A DNA stretch of 11,688 nucleotides from CADEEN01 sp031389585 (GTDB lineage: Bacteria; Pseudomonadota; Gammaproteobacteria; Burkholderiales; Burkholderiaceae_C), in the NCBI GenBank assembly GCA_031389585.1, contig JANMSS010000331.1, positions 1 through 11,688 of the forward strand. The letters are read 5' to 3'. This document shows positions 5,633-11,688 of this stretch, piece by piece (the stretch's first letter is position 1; each line of letters starts with the position of its first letter). The position numbers and the translations under genes were made by a program. The notes under the pieces are model-generated. The model was not told the DNA's origin, searched no databases, and worked only from the letters and a program-made list of their open reading frames with translations.

Positions 5633-6726
5633 GACCCGGTCGCGCGCAGGCCTTTGCCGAGTTCGCGCTTGACGATGTACAAGGGGCGGGCCTTGACCTC
5701 TTCAAAGATGCGGCCGATGTATTCGCCGGCAATGCCGATGGCGATCAACTGGATACCCGACAACAACAACATGCTGACGACGATCGTTGTCCAGCCACCA
5801 ACGGCATTGCCGTAGAGCAGGTAGCTGATGCTGAGGTAGGCCCCGTAAACAAAGCCGAGCAGCGCCAAAACGAAGCCACCGACGCTGACAGCGCGAAGGG
5901 GCCAGGTGGTGAAGGCCGTCAGGCCGTCGATCGACAAGCGCAGCAGGCGCAGCGCGCTGAAGTGGCTGCGACCGTGCGCGCGCGGCTCGGGCGTGTAGGG
6001 CATCGCCACCGCGTCGAAGCCAACCCACGCATACAAGCCCTTCATAAAGCGGTTGCGCTCGGGCAGCGCCAGCAAGGCATTCACCGCGGCGCGGTCCATC
6101 AGGCGGAAGTCACCTGCGCCGGCCGGTACCTCGAAGCGATCCGCCGCGTTGACCAGCGCGTAGAACCAGCGCGCACCCAGGCGCTTGACGGCGCTCTCAT
6201 CGTCGCGGCCGCGACGCGTCGCATACACAACATCGGCACCACCGCGCCAGTGCCGGAGCATGGCCGGGATCAGCTCCGGCGAGTGCTGCAGGTCGGCGTC
6301 CATCGTCACGACCACCTCACCGCGCGCGGCCTGCAGCCCGGCCGTGAGTGCGGCTTCCTTGCCGAAGTTGCGCGACAGTTGCAGCACGCGAAAGCCCGGC
6401 ACCTGTGCCCAATCGGCCAGCAGTTGGGCGCTGCCGTCGGTGCTGCCGTCATCGACCAGCACCACTTCCCATTCGGCTGTACAGCGGGTCAGCGTGAGGC
6501 GCAGCAGCGGCAGCAGCCGTTCGAGATTCGGGGCCTCGTTGCGGCAGGGCACGACGCATGACAGCCGCGGCGACGCGGTGCGCACGTCGACCGGGTTCGA
6601 CGCTGACGGCCGCAGATCGATGTCGTCGGCCGGGTTGGCGCGCAGCAGGGCCACGGACGGCGACTTGCCGGCGCACGGTGCAGGCGAGTGGGCGGGGTTT
6701 ACGCGAGCCTGAGCCGAGTCATGCAT
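5629..6726 (-). CDS. GT2 polyprenyl-phosphate glycosyltransferase (DPM1/GtrB/ArnC-like)
   Basis: Transfers a sugar from a nucleotide donor to a polyprenyl phosphate at the cytoplasmic face of the inner membrane. From ATG 6726 the protein has 365 residues. A GT-A fold carries VVPCRNEAPNL (58-68), the nucleotide-binding VDDGSTDGS (91-99), SRNFGKEAAL (118-127) and the metal-binding DAD in TMDADLQHSP (141-150). Two membrane helices (about 278-302 and 313-335) precede the C-terminal GEYIGRIFEEVKARPLY typical of this group. The reading frame stays open upstream to 6942, but that stretch has no family similarity. The first 50 residues are low complexity, so a later start cannot be excluded. Its TGA overlaps the start of the ArnT-like gene as ATGA. 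The sugar cannot be inferred from the sequence. Confidence 0.9.
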   Translation of the reverse strand: MHDSAQARVNPAHSPAPCAGKSPSVALLRANPADDIDLRPSASNPVDVRTASPRLSCVVPCRNEAPNLERLLPLLRLTLTRCTAEWEVVLVDDGSTDGSAQLLADWAQVPGFRVLQLSRNFGKEAALTAGLQAARGEVVVTMDADLQHSPELIPAMLRHWRGGADVVYATRRGRDDESAVKRLGARWFYALVNAADRFEVPAGAGDFRLMDRAAVNALLALPERNRFMKGLYAWVGFDAVAMPYTPEPRAHGRSHFSALRLLRLSIDGLTAFTTWPLRAVSVGGFVLALLGFVYGAYLSISYLLYGNAVGGWTTIVVSMLLLSGIQLIAIGIAGEYIGRIFEEVKARPLYIVKRELGKGLRATGS

Positions 6727-6895
6727 GGTGGGGCTGAGCGTCGGCGATGGCGGGCGCTTTGTCGATTGGCGTGCTGACGTAGGCGGCCCGGCGCAAGGCA
6801 GCCGTAACCGGCGATTTGACGTAGGCGCCCGGCCGGCGCCACGGTGGCCGTACGGCACAATCCGCCACCGCCACGATGACCCAAGAGACCGCCCG
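6727..6895. other. Divergent intergenic region between the GT2 and outer-membrane protein genes
   Basis: A 169-bp region that should hold promoters for both divergent units. It contains the second 45-bp repeat copy (6741-6785) and a further TGACGTAGGCG (6817-6827), whose position 42 nt after the one at 6775 makes a local direct repeat. It also has the perfect dyads GCCACGGTGGC (6838-6848) and GCCGTACGGC (6847-6856). TTGACG at 6816-6821 resembles a -35 box but has no good -10 at normal spacing; CACAAT at 6856-6861 is a weak -10 candidate for the plus-strand gene. None of these is convincing alone. Confidence 0.5.
6741..6785 (+). repeat. 45-bp intergenic repeat, copy 2
   Basis: Matches 2703-2747 at 35 of 45 positions without gaps, including TGTCGATTGGCG (6760-6771) and TGACGTAGGCG (6775-6785). 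It ends 15 nt upstream of the GT2 start codon, whereas copy 1 ends 71 nt upstream of the secreted-protein start. A third TGACGTAGGCG follows at 6817-6827, preceded by a degenerate version of the flank. Confidence 0.6.
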
Positions 6896-7591
6896 ATGAC
6901 ACGCACTCGGCATTGGCTTGTCGGCTTGGCCTGCGTCGCCACTTGCGCCCTGGCTCAGGCGGACAGTGATCGTCTGGCCAGCGACGGCGATGTGGCCGAG
7001 GCGGACGACTGCGACATCGAGCTGGGTCGCGAACGCAAGCACATCCGCGGCGACACCCCTGAGCGCGAGTCATCGCTTCGACTGGCCTGCGGCATCGGCT
7101 GGAAAACCGAGTTGGAAGCGGCATTCTCGCGCCGCCACGGCAGCGGTGCACGCGACCAGGCCATCGCGCTCGAAGCCAAGACCACGTTGCGCGAGCGCGA
7201 GCGCGGCAGTGTCGGATGGGCCCTCGCGATCGGCGTGGCCAGTCAACGCGGCAGTGCCGTAGGCTGGCGCCGCAGCGAACAGTTTGTTGCGCTTGAGGCG
7301 ACGATCGAGCCGGCGCGCGACTGGCTGGTCGAGGCCAAGCTTGGCGCGGCGCGCGAGCGCAATGCTCGCATCGACAAGACGCTATGGTCGATGGCCGTCG
7401 AACGCACCGTCAGCGACGGCGTCGAACTGCGCGCCGAGCTTGAGGGCGATGACCGCGGCCGGCCGTTGATGGCGGTCGGGTTGCGCTGGATGTTCTGGCC
7501 TGAGCACGCGGTGTTGAAGCTGTCCTACGGGGCCGTCTCCGGCCCGCTGCGCGAGCGCCGCTCCGGCCTGGCCATCAAGTACGGGTTCTGA
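6896..7591 (+). CDS. Small exported protein, possible outer-membrane beta-barrel; function unknown
   Basis: 231 residues from ATG 6896. Residues 1-20 form a signal peptide (MTRTRHWLVGLACVATCALA) with likely cleavage near QAD. The mature part alternates charged and hydrophobic residues in short stretches (for example SVGWALAIGVASQRG at about 105-119, VALEATIEPARDWLVEAKLG at 131-150, VELRAELEGDD at 176-186, LMAVGLRWMF at 191-200) and ends in IKYGF. Amphipathic strands with a C-terminal aromatic residue fit a small outer-membrane barrel. Two cysteines (39, 65) could form a disulfide. The longer frame from 6725 gives no signal peptide and was not used. No named family was recognised; a periplasmic beta protein is the alternative. 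The MFS gene starts 42 nt downstream. Confidence 0.7.
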   Translation: MTRTRHWLVGLACVATCALAQADSDRLASDGDVAEADDCDIELGRERKHIRGDTPERESSLRLACGIGWKTELEAAFSRRHGSGARDQAIALEAKTTLRERERGSVGWALAIGVASQRGSAVGWRRSEQFVALEATIEPARDWLVEAKLGAARERNARIDKTLWSMAVERTVSDGVELRAELEGDDRGRPLMAVGLRWMFWPEHAVLKLSYGAVSGPLRERRSGLAIKYGF

Positions 7592-7633
7592 ACCTGAGCC
7601 GACGACAGAACGCTGCAATGCGATGATCGTTCG

Positions 7634-8811
7634 ATGAACCGACATCTGTTACTGCTCGCACTCTGCCAAGGCCTGTTCCTCACCAATAACGTCGTCTTCA
7701 TCGCCATCAATGGCCTGGTCAGGTTGTCACTCGCGCCCATGGCTTGGATGGCCACGTTGCCGGTGACGGGCTATGTGGTTGGTGGCGCGTTGTCGGCGGG
7801 CCTGGTGGCGCACACCCAGGCGCTGTGGGGGCGGCAGCGCTCGTTCCAGCTCGGCTTGGTGGTGGCCGCGCTGTCGGCCGCGCTGTGCGCCTATGCCGCT
7901 GTCACCAAGAACTTCTGGCTGCTGGTCGCCGCCACGGTCGTCGCCGGCTACTACAACGCCAATGCCGCGCTGTACCGCTTTGCCGGGCCCGAGTTGGTGG
8001 CGCCCGCGTTCAAGGAGCGCGCCATTTCGCTGGTGCTGGCGGGCGGCATCGTCGGCGCCTTCGCCGGGCCGAGCCTGGCGAACGCCACCCGCTCAATGCT
8101 GGAGGTGCCGTTCGCTGCGGCCTATCTGGCACTGGTGGCAGTGGCATTGTTGTCGCTGGCGGCCTTGTCGTTGATCAGGTTTGAGGCGCATGTGGCGCCG
8201 AAAGCAGGCGACGGCAGCGGCCGGCCGCTGGCCGAGATCGCGCGTCAACCAGTGTTCATCGTCGCAGTGCTCGCTGCCGCGCTGGGCTACGGAGTGATGA
8301 ACCTGCTGATGGCCGCCACGCCGATCGCGATGCAGCACCACGGTTTGCCGTTTTCCGACGCCGCGCTGGTGCTCGAGTGGCATGTGCTGGGCATGTTCGT
8401 GCCGAGCTTTTCACCGGCCACCTGATCAGGCGCTTCGGCGCGCTGCCGATCATGGCCATTGGTGTGGTGCTCAACTTCGTCTGCATCGCGGTGGCGCTGA
8501 CGGGCATCGAGCTGATGCAGTTCCTGGTCGCGCTGTTCACGCTCGGCGTGGGCTGGAATTTCCTCTATGTCGGCGGCAGCACGCTGCTCACTGAGACCTA
8601 CCGGCCCGCAGAGAAGAACAAGGCCCAGGGCGCGATGGATTTCTGCGTCTTCTCGACCATGGCCATCACCTCGTTCGCTTCGGGTGCCCTGGTCACCACG
8701 CAGGGCTGGACCTGGCTCAATCTGGGCTCATTGCTGCCAGCGACGCTGATCGGCGTCGCGTTGGCCTGGCTGGTCAGCGTGCAACGTCGCGCCGCGCCAG
8801 CCCCCACCTGA
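7634..8811 (+). pseudogene. MFS transporter interrupted by a one-base frameshift
   Basis: The two halves of one major facilitator protein lie in different frames. The 5' part (7634 to TGA at 8423-8425) gives about 259 meaningful residues: hydrophobic helices, WGRQRSFQLG between helices 2 and 3, and YNANAALYRFAGPELVAP then LAGGIVGAFAGPSLA, both typical of an uncharacterised MFS_1 subgroup. It ends in LEWHVLGMFVPSF. The 3' part (open from 8377 to 8811) continues with FTGHLIRRFGALPIMAIG and four more helices. A clean join needs one extra T in the T-run 8408-8411, giving PSF-FTGHLI. The repaired protein would have about 392 residues, a normal MFS length. It is either an inactivated gene or a homopolymer sequencing error; both halves otherwise look intact. 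Substrate unknown. Its stop is 2 nt from the convergent lolA stop. Confidence 0.85.
8408..8411 (+). other. Frameshift site in the MFS gene (TTTT)
   Basis: The upstream frame reads CCG AGC TTT TCA and stops at 8425. The conserved continuation needs AGC TTT TTC ACC, which is a -1 shift or one missing T. Four Ts in a row are a weak slippery sequence and I see no obvious downstream stimulatory element, so programmed frameshifting is less likely than mutation or sequencing error. Confidence 0.75.
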
Positions 8812-8813
8812 CA

Positions 8814-9425
8814 CTACTGCGCAAGCACCTCGACGCCCTTGGGCGGCACGAAGCGAAAGTTCTCGGGCCCCAGTGCGACGTTGGTCGCCATGTCGCTGAA
8901 GCTCAGCAGCGAGCGCTGACCAAAACCATCGACCAGTTCGATGGCGGCCAGTGTCTTGCCCTTGAACCCGACACGCAACGATTGCAGGTTGGCGTTGTCA
9001 TCCTTCGCGCGCGGCGTGGCCTGAACCCAATCGAGACCCTGCGCGGCGGGGAGTGCGCGCAACTCGAAGTCCTTGTCTGGCGCGCTGCCGGCAAGCAATG
9101 CCGCTGGCGTCGCGCCGAGCGCCTTGTCCATGGCGCGCACGCTGGCCTGCTGCAGGTCCGCGTCGTAGAGCCAGATCTTCTGGCCGTCGCCGACGATCAA
9201 TTGCGCGAACGGTTGGGTGTAGCTGAAGCGAAAACGGTTCGGCCGCGCGAACTCGAAGGTGCCGCTGGAGGTCTTCTTCTTGGCGCCATCGGGCGACGTG
9301 ACCACCTGGGTGAAGGCTGCGCGGCCGGTCTTCGCATCACGCGCGAACTCGCGCAGCGCCTCGACCGCATCGGCGTGGGCCACGCTGGCCGCCAGCATGC
9401 AACAGGCAATGAGGGCAGTCTTCAT
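8814..9425 (-). CDS. lolA: Outer-membrane lipoprotein carrier protein LolA
   Basis: LolA is the periplasmic chaperone that takes lipoproteins from LolCDE and delivers them to LolB at the outer membrane. The 203-residue protein has a signal peptide (MKTALIACCMLAASVAHA, cleavage before DAVEALREF). The mature sequence carries the family pattern: GRAAFTQVV near the start, SGTFEFARPNRFRFSY (about residues 54-69), PFAQLIVGDGQKIWLYDADL (72-91) and FGQRSLLSFSDM with FRFVPPKGVEV at the C-terminus. Length is normal. The start ATG overlaps the ftsK stop codon as ATGA, so the two are probably co-translated. It ends in TAG 2 nt from the convergent MFS gene, leaving no room for a separate terminator. Confidence 0.96.
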   Translation of the reverse strand: MKTALIACCMLAASVAHADAVEALREFARDAKTGRAAFTQVVTSPDGAKKKTSSGTFEFARPNRFRFSYTQPFAQLIVGDGQKIWLYDADLQQASVRAMDKALGATPAALLAGSAPDKDFELRALPAAQGLDWVQATPRAKDDNANLQSLRVGFKGKTLAAIELVDGFGQRSLLSFSDMATNVALGPENFRFVPPKGVEVLAQ

Positions 9426-11662
9426 TCGTCGCGCCGCGGCACCAGCAGGTCGCGATTGCCGTTGGTAGCCATGGTCGACACCAATCCCGATTTCTCCATC
9501 TGCTCAAGCAGCCGCGCGGCACGGTTGTAGCCGATGCGCAGGTGGCGTTGCACCAGCGAGATCGACGCCCGCTTGTGCTGCAACACGATCGATACGGCCT
9601 GGTCGTACATCGGATCGGCTTCTCCGTTGGTCTCGCCCGGTGCGCCAGGCTCACTGGCGTCGCCGTCGAGCGTGCCGCCTTCGAGAATGCCCTCGATGTA
9701 GTTCGGCTCGCCCTGGCTCTTCAAGTAACTGACAACGCGGTGGACCTCTTCGTCGCTGACAAAGGCACCGTGCACGCGCATCGGCGTGGGCACGCCCGCC
9801 GGCGCCGACATGTAGAGCATGTCGCCTTGCCCCAGCAGCGCCTCGGCGCCCATCTGGTCGAGGATGGTGCGGCTGTCGATCTTGCTGCTGACATGGAAAC
9901 TCAGGCGCGTAGGAATGTTGGCCTTGATCAGGCCGGTGATCACATCCACGCTGGGCCGCTGCGTGGCCAGGATCAGGTGAATGCCCGATGCGCGCGCCTT
10001 TTGCGCCAGGCGAGCGATCAGTTCCTCGATTTTCTTGCCCACGACCATCATCAGGTCGGCCAGTTCGTCGATCACGACCACGATCTGCGGCAGCCGCTCC
10101 AGCGGTTCGGGCGCCTCGGGCGTCAGGCTGAACGGATTGGGCAGCTTCTCGCCGCGCTCGGCCGCTTCGTCGATCTTGCGGTTGTGGCCCGACAGTTGGC
10201 GCACGCTGAGCTTGCTCATCAGCTTGTAGCGGCGCTCCATTTCGCCGACACACCAGTTGAGCGCGTTGGCGGCCTGCTTCATATCGGTGACCACCGGACA
10301 GAGCAGATGCGGGATGCCCTCGTAGACGCTGAGTTCCAGCATCTTGGGGTCGATCAGGATCAGGCGCACGTCCCGCGCCTCGGCCTTGTAGAGCACCGAC
10401 AGGATCATCGCGTTGATGCCCACGCTCTTGCCCGCGCCGGTGGTGCCCGCCACCAGGCAGTGCGGCATCTTGGCCAGGTCGGCCACCACCGGCAGGCCGA
10501 CGATGTCCTTGCCCAGTCCCATCGTCAGATGCGAAGCCGCGTCGTTGTAGACCTGCGAGCCGAGGATCTCGGCCAGGCGGATCATCTGCCGCTTGGCGTT
10601 GGGCAATTCGAGCGCCATCGTCGTCTTGCCGGGGATCGTCTCGACGACGCGAATGCTGACCAGGCTGAGCGAGCGCGCCAGGTCCTTGGCCAGGTTGACG
10701 ACCTGCGCGCCCTTGACGCCGGTGGCCGGCTCGATCTCGTAGCGCGTGATCACGGGGCCAGGCGAGGCGGCGACCACACGCACCTCAACGCCGAAGTCCT
10801 TCAACTTCTTCTCGATCATGCGCGAGGTCATCTCGAGCGACTCGGGCGTCACGCTTTCGACTCGTCCGGGCGCCGCGTCGAGCAGGTCGACTTGCGGCAG
10901 CCGCGTATCGGCCAGTTCGGTGAACAGCGGTTTCTGCCGCTCTCTGGCCACACGCTCGGAGGTCGGCAGCGCAGCCACCGGCTTGTCGATGACGGTCGGC
11001 ACATGGTCCTCGACCGCCAGACGTTCGAACTCGACGACATGCTCGCGCTCGCGCTGCGCGGCCAGGCCCAGGCGCAGGTCTTCGGCGCGCTCGCGGCGCT
11101 GCTCGCGGCGCTCCTTGAAGGTGTCGATGCGCTCGCCAAGCACCTCCGCCAATCGCAGCCAGGAGAATCGCAGCGACAACGCCATTCCGGCCAACAGCGC
11201 CGCGATCCACAAGACGCCGGATCCAGCGAATCCCAGCCACTGCACGGTCACCGGGCCGAGCGTGTAACCGAGCACGCCGCCGGCATGGCCAGGCAGCAGC
11301 GCCTCGAAGCGGTACAACCGCGTGGACTCAAGTGCCGTGCTCGCGGCCAGCAGGAGACCCAAGCCCAACCAGAACGCAGCTTTGCTGCCGGCGGGTGGAG
11401 GCTCGCCGCGCAGACTGCGCGCCAACGCCGTCAGCCAGGCGCGGGCAGCGACGAGTGGCAGCCACCACACCGAGTGGCCGAGCATGAACAAAGCAAAGTC
11501 AGACGTCCAGGCACCGAACTGTCCAGCCTTGTTGCGCAGTGCCTCGGCAGTGCCCGAGGTCGAGAAGCCGGCATCCGCGGCGTGGTGCGTCACCAGTGCC
11601 AACATCGCCAGCAACCACAGCACGGCACCGGCCAACAGCCAAAGCTGACGGCGCATGGGCAT
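9422..11662 (-). CDS. ftsK: DNA translocase FtsK
   Basis: FtsK is anchored at the division septum and pumps DNA to resolve chromosome dimers at dif with XerCD. The 746 residues contain about four N-terminal membrane helices (spread over 7-170), a short charged linker (about 175-265) and the motor. Walker A is GTTGAGKS (406-413) and Walker B VVVIDELADLM (528-538), with LATQRPSVDVITGLIKANIP at 565-584. The C-terminal winged-helix gamma domain (about 684-746), which reads KOPS in studied members, is intact (SLVQRHLRIGYNRAARLLEQM). The linker is much shorter than in the 1329-residue E. coli protein, a common variation. The start is uncertain: ATGs lie at 11662 and 11656, no Shine-Dalgarno is visible, and the frame stays open to the window edge, so the true start may be upstream. 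Confidence 0.96.
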   Translation of the reverse strand: MPMRRQLWLLAGAVLWLLAMLALVTHHAADAGFSTSGTAEALRNKAGQFGAWTSDFALFMLGHSVWWLPLVAARAWLTALARSLRGEPPPAGSKAAFWLGLGLLLAASTALESTRLYRFEALLPGHAGGVLGYTLGPVTVQWLGFAGSGVLWIAALLAGMALSLRFSWLRLAEVLGERIDTFKERREQRRERAEDLRLGLAAQREREHVVEFERLAVEDHVPTVIDKPVAALPTSERVARERQKPLFTELADTRLPQVDLLDAAPGRVESVTPESLEMTSRMIEKKLKDFGVEVRVVAASPGPVITRYEIEPATGVKGAQVVNLAKDLARSLSLVSIRVVETIPGKTTMALELPNAKRQMIRLAEILGSQVYNDAASHLTMGLGKDIVGLPVVADLAKMPHCLVAGTTGAGKSVGINAMILSVLYKAEARDVRLILIDPKMLELSVYEGIPHLLCPVVTDMKQAANALNWCVGEMERRYKLMSKLSVRQLSGHNRKIDEAAERGEKLPNPFSLTPEAPEPLERLPQIVVVIDELADLMMVVGKKIEELIARLAQKARASGIHLILATQRPSVDVITGLIKANIPTRLSFHVSSKIDSRTILDQMGAEALLGQGDMLYMSAPAGVPTPMRVHGAFVSDEEVHRVVSYLKSQGEPNYIEGILEGGTLDGDASEPGAPGETNGEADPMYDQAVSIVLQHKRASISLVQRHLRIGYNRAARLLEQMEKSGLVSTMATNGNRDLLVPRRDE

Positions 11663-11669
11663 GCCATTG

Positions 11670-11688
11670 GTGCCGGCCGGGCCGGCAC
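11670..11688. repeat. Perfect 19-bp palindrome at the window edge, just upstream of the ftsK start used here
   Basis: GTGCCGGCC-G-GGCCGGCAC is a perfect inverted repeat with 9-bp arms and a single central base. It ends 7 nt before ATG 11662, where a ribosome-binding site would lie. It could be an operator or an RNA hairpin, but the ftsK frame is open through it, so it may simply be GC-rich coding sequence if the gene starts upstream. Confidence 0.4.

Noticed and set aside
3665..5815. 716-codon open frame on the plus strand
   Set aside because: Antisense to the ArnT-like gene and out of frame with gtrA. The translation is rich in Arg, Gln and His with no domain, so it is a codon-bias shadow despite its length.
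6816..6844. TTGACG as a sigma-70 -35 box
   Set aside because: No acceptable -10 hexamer lies 16-18 nt downstream, and TTGACG is part of the repeated TGACGTAGGCG block, which explains its presence.
6876..6899. Seven-codon ORF (MTQETAR) whose stop overlaps the start of the exported-protein gene as ATGA
   Set aside because: The length and overlap can easily occur by chance, and there is no ribosome-binding site or leader-type codon pattern. Not called without conservation data.
6727..6942. N-terminal extension of the GT2 protein up to ATG 6942
   Set aside because: The extra 72 residues are low complexity, overlap the divergent gene's signal-peptide codons and include the intergenic repeat. ATG 6726 is the more sensible start.
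8401..8425. Programmed -1 frameshifting in the MFS gene
   Set aside because: The run is only four Ts, there is no canonical X-XXY-YYZ heptamer in frame, and regulated frameshifting is not known to me for this family. Mutation or sequencing error is simpler.

Overview
The window is high-GC DNA (roughly two thirds G+C by eye) with densely packed genes, and looks like a gammaproteobacterial chromosome. The strongest taxonomic clue is the set ftsK, lolA and rarA on the minus strand in that order, a conserved gammaproteobacterial arrangement. High GC, many GTG starts and the gene families suggest a Lysobacterales/Xanthomonadales-type organism, but that is inference, not proof.

Layout on the minus strand, in transcription order. 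ftsK (9422-11662, 5' end near or beyond the window edge) overlaps lolA (8814-9425) by 4 nt. In many relatives rarA would follow lolA directly. Here rarA (1-948, C-terminus outside the window) lies about 7.9 kb further on, and the space between is filled by accessory genes.

The accessory segment (949-8813) has three parts. (1) On the plus strand next to lolA are a small predicted outer-membrane or periplasmic protein (6896-7591) and an MFS transporter broken by a 1-nt frameshift (7634-8811). (2) A lipid-linked sugar module spans 2767-6726: a GT2 polyprenyl-phosphate glycosyltransferase with two C-terminal membrane helices, an ArnT/PMT-type membrane glycosyltransferase coupled to it by an ATGA overlap, a GtrA-type membrane protein encoded antisense, and a ChbG/YdjC-type deacetylase. 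Together they could charge undecaprenyl phosphate with a sugar, flip it, transfer it to an envelope acceptor, and deacylate a sugar at some step. This parallels ArnC-ArnD-ArnEF-ArnT logic with different proteins. (3) A cysteine-rich secreted protein of a conserved uncharacterised family and a membrane-anchored LuxR-type regulator read on towards rarA with gaps of 24 and 31 nt.

The most unusual features are non-genic or architectural. Two tandem 60-bp repeats are embedded in frame in the N-terminus of the ArnT-like gene; each carries a GNA mini-hairpin supported by one compensatory base pair. A 45-bp repeat lies upstream of both the secreted-protein gene and the GT2 gene. The gtrA gene overlaps its two antisense neighbours at both ends (72 nt 5'-to-5', 41 nt 3'-to-3'). 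I found no rRNA, tRNA, CRISPR array, insertion sequence or convincing intrinsic terminator.
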